From NCBI RefSeq assembly GCF_000382165.1, contig NZ_KB907721.1:1-59501 (forward strand): 59,501 nucleotides of DNA. The letters are read 5' to 3'. How positions within the stretch are numbered: the first letter of the stretch is position 1; the number at the start of each line of letters is the position of its first letter. The notes beneath the pieces were generated by a model. That model made no database searches and had not been told where the DNA came from. It saw only the letters and a program-made list of their open reading frames with translations. This document shows, in pieces, positions 38,967 through 49,035 of this stretch. Origin of the DNA: Arsukibacterium perlucidum DSM 18276. Its GTDB lineage: Bacteria > Pseudomonadota > Gammaproteobacteria > Enterobacterales > Alteromonadaceae. The position numbers and the translations under genes are program-made.

Positions 38967-41330
38967 TTAGTTGCCGCTTGCTAATACAGCGGGGTTTGAT
39001 ACCAACAAGCCCTGACCTCTGTTTAGGAAGAAGGTTACACTCTGGATTTGCATTTCCTGTGTCGCAGCAAGGCTGGCTGCCGGGCTTAAAATTGAGCTGT
39101 GGCCACCGGCACTGAAACGGGCGATAGCGTTAGTGCCATTCAGGGCAATACCACCAGCGTTAGCTGGTACACCAGCAGCACCGATCAGACGGGCCAGTGG
39201 CTCAGTGCCTGCTAACGGCATTTTACCTGCTGCCAGTGCTAGCAGTGGGTTGAAGTAACCGTTTGGAATAACCTGATCTGGCAGATTGCTATCATCATCA
39301 CCAACAACCTCAATCATATATACCGGCGTTTCACTGTTAACCAGACGCTCAGCATAGTTATTTGGGTCACCAGCATCCGTTACCGTCTGCGCGGCAAACG
39401 CGAACTGAGAAAAGGTTGCAGAGACTCTTGCCTGCTGCGCAGCATTAGCTGGCTCCATCAATGTAACCAGATAATCATTGACCACCGGTGCCGCACAGGC
39501 AGGATAGGTTGCCGCAGTCTCGGCAGTTGGCACGCCACAATTGGTGTTACCAACAACGTAGGTAACAAAGTGGCTTGTTAACTCACCACCTGCTCCCAGC
39601 ATGACGCTGGCTTTGATCAAAGGCCCGAATGCCGCAGAATCAAGCAGGAAATTTGCCACCGCACCACCTGGCATCGCAAGCACTGCAGTTTCAATGCTAT
39701 ACAATGCATCTAACTGTGCACTACCAGTGCTGGTATTTGCCAGAGCTACCATAGAGGTACCGGAAATACCGCCCAGCGAATGGCCTAAAAACTGCACCCG
39801 GCTGGTGTCTAAATCGACGCCCTGCGCAAAATTCAGCGCCAGACGTAACGCCAGCATATCGGCAATACTTTGCCGCAAGTTGTCGCGGGTAACTAACAAA
39901 TTGCTCAGGTTCATATAAACCGTAGCATTGCCACCACTGGCATTTAACGGACCAAAACCACGATCACCATGCAGTGGGTGGTCGATTGCAACGGTGGCAA
40001 AACCCTGAGACGCCAGAGTGCCGGTGATTGCCAGCATGTCTGAACGTCGTGAAGTAATACCGTGTTGCAAAATAACAACAGGCCAACCCGCTTCAGGCAT
40101 TGGAATAACATTCGCATCAGGCACTGTCATCTGCACATCAACAGTCTGGTAACCATTAATTTTCGGAATAGTGTTAAATTTGGTCAGGTGCCGCGCCGGA
40201 TCAAGGCCTAAGTCGCGTAATGCGCCACCACTAAATGCCTGACAAGCACCATCATTTTCAGAGACTGGTGTCTCTGGTTTCATTTCCGGTGGCACTGCCG
40301 CAATAATCGCACCACTGTCACAACGAGCCATCCAGCGGGTGTTTAATGGCGCAGTTGGATTAGCTTCTGATGGCAGTCCTAAATAATAAGCCAGGTTCAT
40401 GGTGCCCGTGTAGTAACGGGTAATTGCGAATGCCGGATTATCAGCAAAAAGTGGATTCAGTTGCGAAACGGTGAGGCCAGTATCATTTACAACTAATGGC
40501 GAGGGTCCGTAACCTGTTGGCGTAGGTGAGGCCATTAGTTGCTTTAAGGTTGAAAGTACAGCACCCGCAGACTGAGTAGTAATGGCAGCGGTATAAATAA
40601 TATTATCTTTATTCACACCTTCATCTCTGACCATAACGTTTTCAAAGCTATTGATCACGCCCTGTAACGCGCGCTGAGAAGCGCTGGCCAGTGGCAAGGT
40701 AGCGATATCCTGTTTAACCAGTTCATAAGTAGTAGACGGCTTAACCGACTCACCATTACTGTCCTTCAGCACATCGGTCAGCGCCAGCAAGTAGGTTGTT
40801 GCACTATCTAAAGGTTTCAGAGGAATAACGGCGACACTGTTGCCACTAGCTGCTGTTACGAAGTCCTGGCCAAACATCAACTCTTCAATAATTTGACAAG
40901 CAGCACCACGTGGCACCGCGGTACAAGCTGCTTCCGGCGACATCGGATCGCCCATTAAAGCTTTAAAAACCCTTACTGCACCGGGCGTTTTAGCGCTATC
41001 AGCATTTAAAGTAACGCCGGGGGCGAAGCTGAGAGCAATCGCAAACGGATTCTGGGTTGACCAGCCATCCAGCGCACCTAGTGCGGTTTGCGGATTGGTA
41101 TAATCCGGGCTGGCGCCACTATCGAGGGTTAAAGTGCCGTCAGTCGTCCCCTGAAACAATAAATCGTTAGGCACTGATACCCTACCCGCCGTTGGGTCAA
41201 ATATAACTCTGGAAGCTGGTGTAACTGCACCCTGCTCAGCAACATCGTCCTTTATATCATCTAATGAATCACCGCAACCGGCCAAGCCGACCGCTGCCGC
41301 AACAGCGATACTAATAGCAAGCTTTTTCAT
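38967..41330 (-). CDS. VolA/Pla-1/Cef-family extracellular lipase (lipoprotein)
   Basis: 787 residues. Lipobox GLAGC, Cys19. A family N-terminal region (FDPTAGRVSVPNDLLFQGT) precedes an alpha/beta hydrolase with oxyanion region VVILQHGITSRRSDM, HPLHGDRGFG, and nucleophile elbow FLGHSLGGISG. The related Vibrio VolA is a surface-exposed lysophospholipase that frees fatty acids from host or environmental lipids. A disulfide-type pair may be formed by the cysteines of NTNCGVP and YPACAAP. Transcribed alone with its own terminator. Confidence 0.9.
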   Translation of the reverse strand: MKKLAISIAVAAAVGLAGCGDSLDDIKDDVAEQGAVTPASRVIFDPTAGRVSVPNDLLFQGTTDGTLTLDSGASPDYTNPQTALGALDGWSTQNPFAIALSFAPGVTLNADSAKTPGAVRVFKALMGDPMSPEAACTAVPRGAACQIIEELMFGQDFVTAASGNSVAVIPLKPLDSATTYLLALTDVLKDSNGESVKPSTTYELVKQDIATLPLASASQRALQGVINSFENVMVRDEGVNKDNIIYTAAITTQSAGAVLSTLKQLMASPTPTGYGPSPLVVNDTGLTVSQLNPLFADNPAFAITRYYTGTMNLAYYLGLPSEANPTAPLNTRWMARCDSGAIIAAVPPEMKPETPVSENDGACQAFSGGALRDLGLDPARHLTKFNTIPKINGYQTVDVQMTVPDANVIPMPEAGWPVVILQHGITSRRSDMLAITGTLASQGFATVAIDHPLHGDRGFGPLNASGGNATVYMNLSNLLVTRDNLRQSIADMLALRLALNFAQGVDLDTSRVQFLGHSLGGISGTSMVALANTSTGSAQLDALYSIETAVLAMPGGAVANFLLDSAAFGPLIKASVMLGAGGELTSHFVTYVVGNTNCGVPTAETAATYPACAAPVVNDYLVTLMEPANAAQQARVSATFSQFAFAAQTVTDAGDPNNYAERLVNSETPVYMIEVVGDDDSNLPDQVIPNGYFNPLLALAAGKMPLAGTEPLARLIGAAGVPANAGGIALNGTNAIARFSAGGHSSILSPAASLAATQEMQIQSVTFFLNRGQGLLVSNPAVLASGN

Positions 41331-41568
41331 AATCTCTCCCCGTCCTTAACGCATATTTTTTTATTGCAAAGCAAAACCTTGCTTTGCTTATTACGAATTC
41401 TTTTTAGTTTAAAGTGGCTGCTCATACCGAACAGCTACGACCAGTTAAAGTTAACTCAAAGTCTGCCAGATCGCTAGCGTAAAAATACAGTTGGCAGCAA
41501 GAAAGATGCAAAAATTTCATTTTAAGCGTATGCTTGCGCCGTTTTTTAGGGCTAACAGGTTAGATTTT

Positions 41569-42312
41569 ATGGATAACTACACTGCGCCTGCAGAGGCGCT
41601 CAAGGGTAAAGTTATTTTAGTTACCGGCGCTGGTGATGGTATTGGTCGCTGCGCTGCGCTGACTTACGCCCGCTATGGGGCAACGGTTATCTTACTGGGA
41701 AAGACAGTAAAGAAACTTGAGGCTGTATACGATGAAATTGTTGCCGCCGGCGGTGCTGAGCCAGCCATTGTGCCATTGGATTTAAAAGGCGCTACAGCAA
41801 GCCATTATAAAGATATGGCAACAACAATAGAGCGGGAATTCGGTAAACTGGACGGCATTTTGCACAACGCAGGTTTACTGGGAGTGTTAAGCCCGTTTGA
41901 ACACATCAACCTGGCCAGCTGGCAGGACATTATGCAGATAAATGTTACTGGTGCCATGCTGATGACCCAGGCATTAATGCCGGTACTGAAAAAGGCGCCT
42001 GCGGCTTCTGTTGTCTTTACTTCATCGGGGGTTGGACGCACTGGCCGTGCCTACTGGGGCCCTTATGCAGTATCAAAATTTGCAACTGAAGGCTTAATGC
42101 AAGTGATGGCCGACGAATACGCTGGCAGTTCAATCCGGGTAAATTGTATCAACCCAGGTGCCACGCGCACTGCAATGCGCGCCAAAGCTTACCCTGGCGA
42201 AGACCCTATGAGCCTGAAAACGCCTGAAGACCTTATGTGGTTATATTTGTATCTAATGACAGATGCCAGTATTGCTGAGAATGGCAAATCGCTGGATGCG
42301 CAACCAAAATAG
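41569..42312 (+). CDS. yciK: YciK-family short-chain dehydrogenase
   Basis: 247 residues from the ATG at 41569 (MDNYTAPAEALKGKVILV), the length of E. coli YciK; the open frame extends upstream but without homology. Rossmann motif TGAGDGIG, NAGLLG, and catalytic Ser in VFTSSGVGR with YWGPYAVSK (Tyr-x3-Lys). Substrate unknown. Confidence 0.9.
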   Translation: MDNYTAPAEALKGKVILVTGAGDGIGRCAALTYARYGATVILLGKTVKKLEAVYDEIVAAGGAEPAIVPLDLKGATASHYKDMATTIEREFGKLDGILHNAGLLGVLSPFEHINLASWQDIMQINVTGAMLMTQALMPVLKKAPAASVVFTSSGVGRTGRAYWGPYAVSKFATEGLMQVMADEYAGSSIRVNCINPGATRTAMRAKAYPGEDPMSLKTPEDLMWLYLYLMTDASIAENGKSLDAQPK

Positions 42313-42332
42313 CGTAGGTCTTCTAAATAACG

Positions 42333-42362
42333 AAAAAACCGGCGTAGTTGCCGGTTTTTTTT
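42333..42362. terminator. bidirectional rho-independent terminator
   Basis: AAAAAACCGGC, loop GTAGTT, GCCGGTTTTTTTT between yciK and the convergent H-NS-like gene. Confidence 0.85.
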
Positions 42363-42379
42363 TATAACGGGCGCAGCGC

Positions 42380-42904
42380 TCAGCGCTTTTCCAATATCTC
42401 GCCACCATTAACCACAGCCCACTCGTTCCAAATGGCAACTTTGCTGTTAAAATTTTCAATTGCCTGAGCTGTAGCATTGCTAATAAGTTTGTCGATGTCT
42501 TTAGCAAACTTTTTATCTACTTTAGCTAGCGGCATCACCTGAATGCCCCGTTGCTGCAAACCTTTCTTCATGGTGTGGGTACGTAACAGCTGTAACTGCC
42601 CATTTTCAACGAAAAAAAACTGACTGTCTTTATTAATAGTTTTAAACTTCGGTTTTACTGGTCGCCTGGCACTGCTGTTGTCACTGCTGTCAGCCACTAC
42701 AACATCACTGCTTTGCTTGTATCCAAGCTGCTCCATGGTATAGCCCTGAGCTTTAGCTAATTGTTCAAGCTGAGCAATTAATTCAACTTCCTGTTGCCGT
42801 TCCGCCAATACGCTATTCAGCGTTTCGATAACATCGGTCAGCTTAACCAGGGTTAACTCTTTGGCTGCTTTTTTAAGTTCTCTTTTATCTAATAATAGAG
42901 ACAC
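42380..42904 (-). CDS. H-NS-like protein with a non-standard C-terminal domain
   Basis: 174 residues. Residues 8-65 follow the H-NS oligomerisation pattern: KAAKELTLVKLTDVIETLN, then SVLAERQQEVELIAQLEQLAK, then GYTMEQLGY. A serine-rich linker (70-80) leads to RRPVKPKF. The usual H-NS DNA-binding core (W-x-G-x-G-R-x-P) is absent; instead KDSQFFFVENGQLQLLRTH and a further helical part with AIWNEWAVVNGG appear. It may bind DNA differently, or act as an H-NS modulator through its oligomerisation half. Stand-alone gene. Confidence 0.65.
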   Translation of the reverse strand: MSLLLDKRELKKAAKELTLVKLTDVIETLNSVLAERQQEVELIAQLEQLAKAQGYTMEQLGYKQSSDVVVADSSDNSSARRPVKPKFKTINKDSQFFFVENGQLQLLRTHTMKKGLQQRGIQVMPLAKVDKKFAKDIDKLISNATAQAIENFNSKVAIWNEWAVVNGGEILEKR

Positions 42905-43008
42905 AACTTTCTCCTTTGAATAAAATTTAATAAAGGATAAGCAATTTGCCAGATTAAATAAAGCTATCGCGGTATATAATACAAAGATATAAAATAAAAA
43001 AACTAATT

Positions 43009-44445
43009 CTATTCAGGTTCAGTTAAGAAACGTGTCAACTCAGTTGTTTTTTGTTCCATTAACTTTAAATCACCTTTAGTTTCAACATTTAATCTGACAA
43101 CGTTTTCTGTGTTAGAAATACGGAGATTAAAGCGCCAATCACCAAAACTCATACTTAAACCATCAATATCATCAGTTTCTATCGCTAATGGTGCATAGTG
43201 TTCTGCTAATTTAGTAATTACCTGCAAAGGATTAGCAATTTTGAAGTTTATTTCACCGGAAGAAGGATAATCAGCAATCATTTGTTGTACCAGCTGCGAA
43301 AGTTTTTTACCTGACAAAGATAATAATTCTGCAACCAGTAACCAGGGGATCATACCGCTATCACAATAAGCAAAATCACGAAAGTAATGATGCGCACTCA
43401 TCTCTCCGCCATAAACCGCATCTTCAGAACGCATTCGTTCTTTAATGAAAGCATGGCCGGTCTTACTGCAAATCGCTTTGCCGCTGTGTTTTTGAACCAC
43501 GGCTTCAGTATTCCAGTACAAACGGGGGTCGTGAATAATCTTTGCCCCAGGCTCTTTCTGCAAAAATGCGGCGGCCAGAATTCCTACAATGTAATAGCCT
43601 TCAATAAAATTACCTTGCTCATCGAATAGAAAACAACGATCAAAATCACCGTCCCAGGCAATCCCAAAGTCAGCCTGATAATGTCGCACTGCTTCTGCCG
43701 TCACCTGGCGGTTCTCTACCAGCAAAGGATTAGGAATGCCATTGGGGAACTTGCCATCCGGCTGATGATTGATCTTAGTAAAATGGATCGGGATCTGATG
43801 TTGAATAAAAGCTTGCTCCAGCGCATCTACTACATGGCCGGCAGCGCCATTACCAGCATTCACGACCAGATTTAAAGGTTTGATATTGGCGCTGTTTATA
43901 TAAGTTAGCAGATGAGCAATGTAGGGTTTAACAATACTGTGCTTTTGGTAGCTGGCATTGCCGAATTGCCACACCACATTTCCCGCCATCTTTTTGCTTT
44001 GTTGCATTAACTCTTTTAAAGCTGACGGCTCAAACAGATCTGCTTGCAACCGCTGCGCTTCATCGCGAATAGCAAACAGACCGGTGTCACCACTTATTGG
44101 TCTTGATTGCGCCCGCACCAGCTTCATGCCATTGTAATCTGCAGGATTGTGACTGGCAGTAACCTCAATTGCACCATCAATAGCCAGATACTGGGCCGCA
44201 AAATAAACCTCTTCGGTACCTGTCATGCCTAAGTCCAGTACCTCTACCCCCTCAGTAAGTAGCCCAAGTGTTAATGCCAGCTTCAGGGACTCTGAGCTGA
44301 GCCGGATGTCACCACCCACTGCCACACTTTCCGGTTTGATTATTCTGGCATAAGCCCGGCCGATACTATAGGCAATTTGCTCATTAAGCTCCTCACCTAA
44401 TTTGCCGCGGATGTCATAAGCTTTGAAGCACGATAATGTATTCAT
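43009..44445 (-). CDS. manB: phosphomannomutase
   Basis: 478 residues from the ATG at 44445, one base after the manC stop. The active serine is in [13 protein letters not shown], the metal loop is WDGDFDRCF, and the sugar loop is [10 protein letters not shown]. It interconverts mannose-6-P and mannose-1-P (possibly glucose phosphates too). Coupled to manC, it supplies GDP-mannose for polysaccharide. Also named cpsG in enterobacteria. No glycosyltransferases lie nearby. Confidence 0.92.
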   Translation of the reverse strand: MNTLSCFKAYDIRGKLGEELNEQIAYSIGRAYARIIKPESVAVGGDIRLSSESLKLALTLGLLTEGVEVLDLGMTGTEEVYFAAQYLAIDGAIEVTASHNPADYNGMKLVRAQSRPISGDTGLFAIRDEAQRLQADLFEPSALKELMQQSKKMAGNVVWQFGNASYQKHSIVKPYIAHLLTYINSANIKPLNLVVNAGNGAAGHVVDALEQAFIQHQIPIHFTKINHQPDGKFPNGIPNPLLVENRQVTAEAVRHYQADFGIAWDGDFDRCFLFDEQGNFIEGYYIVGILAAAFLQKEPGAKIIHDPRLYWNTEAVVQKHSGKAICSKTGHAFIKERMRSEDAVYGGEMSAHHYFRDFAYCDSGMIPWLLVAELLSLSGKKLSQLVQQMIADYPSSGEINFKIANPLQVITKLAEHYAPLAIETDDIDGLSMSFGDWRFNLRISNTENVVRLNVETKGDLKLMEQKTTELTRFLTEPE

Positions 44446-44446
44446 A

Positions 44447-45862
44447 CTATCCCCGGCCATACTTATCGGCAAAACGAACAATGTCGTCTTCACCCAGATA
44501 GCTGCCCGACTGAACTTCGATTAACTCCAATGGAATTTTGCCCGGGTTTTCCAGCGAGTGAACTGCGCCAATTGGGATAAAGGTAGACTCATTTTCCGTC
44601 ACCATAAACTCATCGTCGCCGTTTCGCACCAGCGCAGTGCCGCTAACGACTACCCAATGCTCAGCCCGATGATGATGCTTCTGGACCGACAATTTTGCGC
44701 CGGGTTTTACCGTAATATGTTTGACCTGATAGCGATTACCCTGATCAACGGAGTCATACTTACCCCAGGGCCGGAATACTTCGCGGTGCAAATCAACTTC
44801 AGTCCGGCCGTAACTCTGCAAGCGTTGCACAATGCTTTTTACTTGCTGAATATCATTTTTATTTGCCACTAAAACTGCGTCTTTGGTTTCGACCACGATC
44901 ACATTATCCAAGCCTATAACCGCCACCAGCCTTTCTTCTGCGTTAATGTAACTGTTTCGGGTTGCTTCCAGCATGACATCGCCCCGACAGGCATTGCCTT
45001 GTGCGTCTTTAGCCATAACGTCCCATAGCGCATCATAACTGCCAACATCACTCCAGCCCGCATTTAACGGCACCATCACAGTATTGTCAGACTTCTCCAA
45101 CACCGCATAGTCCAACGAGTCTGCCGGGCTTGCGCTAAACGCATCATTATTAATCCGGACAAAATCTAAATCCTTAGCTGCAGCAGTAACTGCCAGCCGG
45201 CAGGCATTAACCATGTCAGGCGCAAATTTTTCGAGTTCTGCCAGTAAAGTACTGGCTTTAAACATAAACATGCCGCTGTTCCAGCAGTACTCACCGGATG
45301 CCAGATAATGCTCAGCTGTGTTCTTATCGGGTTTTTCTTTAAATTCAGTTACCAGGAAGGTATTGACCATATTTGCAATACTTTGCTTGCTGCGCCGGAT
45401 ATAACCATAGCCGGTATGAGCAGTTACCGGCACAATACCAAATGTAACCAACTTACCAGCTTCTGCGGCGACATGCGCCTCAGCAACCGCTTGCTGAAAG
45501 GCCGGTATATCCTGAATAACATGATCAGCAGCCAACACCAGCAATACCGGGTCTTGGTTGGTCTGCATGGCCTGGATGGCGGCGATAGCTATCGCTGGTG
45601 CTGTGTTCCGACCAACCGGCTCAAGCATTATGCAGGCATCATTGATATTCAGCTCGCGCAGCTGCTCAGCAACCATAAAGCGATGATCTTCATTACAAAC
45701 TACTATCGGCGGCGCAAGTTGCTCTATGCCTTTAAGGCGCAGTAAGGTATTTTGCAACATGCTTTTTTCGTTAACCAAAGCCAGAAATTGTTTAGGTTTT
45801 TTTGCGCGGGATAAAGGCCAGAGCCGGGTACCCGACCCTCCAGATAAAATTACGGGGATCAT
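44447..45862 (-). CDS. manC: mannose-1-phosphate guanylyltransferase (bifunctional-type)
   Basis: 471 residues from the ATG at 45862, where AAGGAG precedes. The pyrophosphorylase signature [12 protein letters not shown] is followed by [12 protein letters not shown]. The C-terminal cupin (about 350-471) carries [19 protein letters not shown] and [17 protein letters not shown], the mannose-6-phosphate isomerase module. So it may catalyse both isomerisation of fructose-6-P and GDP-mannose formation. Also called cpsB. Confidence 0.93.
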   Translation of the reverse strand: MIPVILSGGSGTRLWPLSRAKKPKQFLALVNEKSMLQNTLLRLKGIEQLAPPIVVCNEDHRFMVAEQLRELNINDACIMLEPVGRNTAPAIAIAAIQAMQTNQDPVLLVLAADHVIQDIPAFQQAVAEAHVAAEAGKLVTFGIVPVTAHTGYGYIRRSKQSIANMVNTFLVTEFKEKPDKNTAEHYLASGEYCWNSGMFMFKASTLLAELEKFAPDMVNACRLAVTAAAKDLDFVRINNDAFSASPADSLDYAVLEKSDNTVMVPLNAGWSDVGSYDALWDVMAKDAQGNACRGDVMLEATRNSYINAEERLVAVIGLDNVIVVETKDAVLVANKNDIQQVKSIVQRLQSYGRTEVDLHREVFRPWGKYDSVDQGNRYQVKHITVKPGAKLSVQKHHHRAEHWVVVSGTALVRNGDDEFMVTENESTFIPIGAVHSLENPGKIPLELIEVQSGSYLGEDDIVRFADKYGRG

Positions 45863-46063
45863 TGCTACTCCTTGCGGTACTTTCCATAACATTAAATTGT
45901 CTTGCCAAGCTTAGTATAGCCAGCTTTCACGGCAAACGTCACCTGGAATATTCTGATACGAGTCGACCAGTCAGATAGTTATCGAGCGTAAACCAGGCTG
46001 GTCGATGCTCTTAATTAAGGTAGAATCAGCTATCTTAATGCGTCTTTTTACAGGATAAGGCTT

Positions 46064-46705
46064 ATGCCATCATTTAAAGATTTATTTATTAACAATAAAA
46101 ACTGGGCCGATCGAATTGAACGTGAACAACCCGGTTTTTTTAAACAATTGTCAGAACAACAGGCCCCTGAGTATTTATGGATTGGCTGCTCTGATAGCAG
46201 GGTACCAGCAAACGAGATTGTCGGCCTGTTACCCGGTGAGTTGTTTGTTCACCGTAATGTCGCTAATTTAGTTTTGCATTCAGATATGAATTGCCTATCC
46301 GTGTTACAATATGCAATTGATATTCTGCAGGTAAAACATATTTTGGTCGTCGGACATTATGGCTGTGGTGGTGTAAAAGCGGCCATGATGAAACAACGGG
46401 CTGGTTTCGTGGATAACTGGTTACGAAATGTCAAAGATGTTTATGCAATGCACCGGCAACAAGTTGACAGCTTCAGTGATGAAAATGAACGACTAAACCG
46501 GTTAATCGAGTTAAATGTCATGGAGCAGGTTCGCAACCTGTGCCATACCAGTTTTGTGCAGGAAGCCTGGGAGCGTGGTCAGCCGCTGGCTATTCATGGC
46601 TGGGTATACAGCTTGCGCAACGGCAGAGTAAAAGATCTGCGGGTCAGTCATTCCAGCGCTGATAAAATTGACGACATTTATGCAATGGACCCGCTCGATA
46701 ACTGA
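46064..46705 (+). CDS. can: beta-class carbonic anhydrase
   Basis: 213 residues. Zinc ligands Cys42 and Asp44 in GCSDSRVP, His98 and Cys101 in GHYGCGGV, with Arg46 forming the Asp-Arg pair, numbered identically to E. coli Can. It interconverts CO2 and bicarbonate for carboxylations. Stand-alone transcription is likely, as the upstream gene is divergent. Confidence 0.95.
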   Translation: MPSFKDLFINNKNWADRIEREQPGFFKQLSEQQAPEYLWIGCSDSRVPANEIVGLLPGELFVHRNVANLVLHSDMNCLSVLQYAIDILQVKHILVVGHYGCGGVKAAMMKQRAGFVDNWLRNVKDVYAMHRQQVDSFSDENERLNRLIELNVMEQVRNLCHTSFVQEAWERGQPLAIHGWVYSLRNGRVKDLRVSHSSADKIDDIYAMDPLDN

Positions 46706-46719
46706 CAACGCGACAGTCT

Positions 46720-47256
46720 CTACTTAAAGATAATTTCCTGAGGTGCAACAGGTTGATACACAGCGCTATGACCGGCAACCCATTGCTCATTCTGTAAGTA
46801 ACTGGAACGAACTTCCAAACTTCCATCAGGCATAATTTTACTGTGTGATTTCACCTGGGTAATGCCGCTCTGATTGTTTTCAACATTTTCCAGCGCGGTG
46901 ATCTCACCGCTTTGCGGGTTAAACTGCATGGTGCCATGGGTATAAAAACCAGCGGTAGTAAAGTAGTAGTACGCCAGGCTTTTCCTAGCGTCGTCCCAGA
47001 AAATAAAAGACTCACCGCCATATTCGCCATGATTAACTGAGTGCACTGTTTTAATGGCCTGACCATTCAGCGCCCGCGACCAGTGTGAACGGTCAATAGC
47101 CGGCTTTTCACTACCCGGCTGTGCCAGATTACCCTGCCAGTACTGGCCGAGGTAAGGTCGGAATACCTCAAGCTGCGGATGTAATGTTGTCGCTGTCTCA
47201 GCCGCGCAAGCAAAACCAGCAAACAGGAAACACAGAAAAATAGGTACTTTCATCAC
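46720..47256 (-). CDS. secreted small beta-rich protein of unknown function
   Basis: 178 residues with a cleavable signal (MMKVPIFLCFLFAGFACA). The mature part begins HPQLEVFRPYLGQYWQGNL and continues in short strands (SHWSRALNGQAIKTVHSVN, SFIFWDDARKSLAYYYFTT), suggesting a lipocalin or DUF1579-like barrel. No catalytic motif. Periplasmic, function unknown. Confidence 0.7.
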   Translation of the reverse strand: MMKVPIFLCFLFAGFACAAETATTLHPQLEVFRPYLGQYWQGNLAQPGSEKPAIDRSHWSRALNGQAIKTVHSVNHGEYGGESFIFWDDARKSLAYYYFTTAGFYTHGTMQFNPQSGEITALENVENNQSGITQVKSHSKIMPDGSLEVRSSYLQNEQWVAGHSAVYQPVAPQEIIFK

Positions 47257-47343
47257 AGATATCTCCTACCGGCAACTTCGAATATGGCTGAAGTATTAAA
47301 GATAAACGGATCAAAGTAAAACACAACGGTATTTTGACGTTTG

Positions 47344-48177
47344 CTATAACACCACCGTTTTATTGCCATGTACCAATACTCTGTTTTCAACTACCAATTG
47401 TAACGCCCGGCTCAGTGCTGCTTTTTCAACATCGCGGCCAGCCTTCGCCATATCATTGGCACTAAAATTATGGTCAACAGTTCTGACCATTTGTTCAATA
47501 ATCGGGCCTTCGTCCAGCTGTTCATTTACAAAATGAGCGGTAGCGCCGATTATTTTCACGCCGCGCTCAAATGCTTGCTGATATGGGTTTGCACCAATAA
47601 ATGCGGGTAAAAAGCTATGATGGATATTAATGATCCGATTGCGGTACTGCGCGACAAAATCTGCACTTAAAATACGCATAAACTTCGCCAGAACCAGATA
47701 ATCCGGCTGATAAGGCGCTATCGTTGCCAGGATCTGCTGCTCATGCTCTGCCCGGCTGATCCCCGTGTGGCTAATGTAATGATATGGAATTGCAAACTTG
47801 TCTGCCAGGTTACTCAGGTCTGCATAATTACCGACTATTGCCGCAATATCTAAAGCTAGCGAACCGTCGAACACCTTCATTAGAATGTCCCCCAGACAAT
47901 GCGCTTCCCGGGTTACCAGTACTACGACCCTTTTAGCTCCCTCACTTAATAAGCTGCGACGGCTGCCAGGTGGCAAGGCCCGGTCTAAGTCAAATAATAA
48001 AGTCGTGTCATTAAACACGCCTTCCAGCACAGTTCGCATATAAAACTGGCCGGTAACGGGGTCTACGTATTCGGTGTTACGAATAATATTCAGTTGATGC
48101 TTGTAACAAATATTGGTGATCTGAGCGATCAGGCCTTTCGAATCAGGGCATTCAGTTAACAGGGTTTTTCGTTCCAT
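47344..48177 (-). CDS. purU: formyltetrahydrofolate deformylase
   Basis: 277 residues. An N-terminal ACT domain (about 5-85) is followed by a formyltransferase-type fold: HYISHTGISRAEHEQ, RIINIHHSFLPAFIGANPY, and GATAHFVNEQLDEGPIIEQ. It hydrolyses 10-formyl-THF to formate and THF, balancing one-carbon units for purine synthesis and glycine cleavage. The ACT domain is the likely methionine/glycine sensor. Confidence 0.94.
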   Translation of the reverse strand: MERKTLLTECPDSKGLIAQITNICYKHQLNIIRNTEYVDPVTGQFYMRTVLEGVFNDTTLLFDLDRALPPGSRRSLLSEGAKRVVVLVTREAHCLGDILMKVFDGSLALDIAAIVGNYADLSNLADKFAIPYHYISHTGISRAEHEQQILATIAPYQPDYLVLAKFMRILSADFVAQYRNRIINIHHSFLPAFIGANPYQQAFERGVKIIGATAHFVNEQLDEGPIIEQMVRTVDHNFSANDMAKAGRDVEKAALSRALQLVVENRVLVHGNKTVVL

Positions 48178-48327
48178 CTTTTACTCTTAAATTAACATTG
48201 GCTGCACTATTCTTACTTAATAACCGTATAGCGTCAAAGATATTCAGACGGCTATGCTATTGCTTGTTGTTTGGATACCGCAATTGCATAATGTGCGTTT
48301 AACTTTACGGGCAGTGTATTACCAATA

Positions 48328-49035
48328 ATGAGTTTTTTTCAGTTTAATGTAATTGGCACGGTTGAGTCGCCATACAAACAGAAGTTTGCCATTCCCCGCC
48401 AACCCGGTTTAATTGCCGAGGCCAGAGGTAAATTAGTGCTTGATCCTCCTTATGCCGATGATGACATTGTCCGCGGTATCGAAAGTTTCAGTCACCTGTG
48501 GCTGGTGTTTGTCTTTCATGAAACTGCCAGCAAGGGTTGGTCGCCTCTGGTCAGGCCGCCACGGCTTGGTGGCAATACCCGTAAAGGTGTTTTTGCTACC
48601 CGGGCTACATTCCGACCTAATCCAATTGGTCTTTCTGTCGTAAAACTAGAGAGGGTTTACCGGCAGCAAGAGAAGCTGGTGCTGGAACTGAGCGGGATCG
48701 ATTTACTGGATGGCACCCCCATCTTAGACATTAAACCGTATTTACCTTATGCTGATGCCCTGCCTGGCGCCGCCGGTGGCTTTGCCGACAGTGCTCCTGA
48801 AACCCGGATGGCGGTTAGTTTTAGTGAGCAGGCCAGAGACTTTTGCCTGGCTCAGCACGCGCACCCCGAATTAGCAATGCTAATTGAAAAAGTGTTAAAA
48901 CAAGATCCACGGCCATCGTATAAGAAACAACGAGATACCGAACAACATTACGGTATGACCTTGTACCACTTTAATATTAAATGGACAGTTAATGGAGAAC
49001 ACAACCATGTTACTGAAATCTCTCAGCTACCTTAG
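48328..49035 (+). CDS. trmO: tRNA (t6A37) N6-methyltransferase TrmO
   Basis: 235 residues. The N-terminal beta barrel begins FQFNVIGTVESPYKQKFAIPRQPG; HETASKGWSPLVRPPRLGG and TFRPNPIGLSVVKL are family blocks. The C-terminal part (about 170-235) has QDPRPSYKKQ, typical of YaeB/TrmO. It methylates t6A37 of tRNA-Thr. The end overlaps the kelch gene by 29 bases. Confidence 0.92.
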   Translation: MSFFQFNVIGTVESPYKQKFAIPRQPGLIAEARGKLVLDPPYADDDIVRGIESFSHLWLVFVFHETASKGWSPLVRPPRLGGNTRKGVFATRATFRPNPIGLSVVKLERVYRQQEKLVLELSGIDLLDGTPILDIKPYLPYADALPGAAGGFADSAPETRMAVSFSEQARDFCLAQHAHPELAMLIEKVLKQDPRPSYKKQRDTEQHYGMTLYHFNIKWTVNGEHNHVTEISQLP

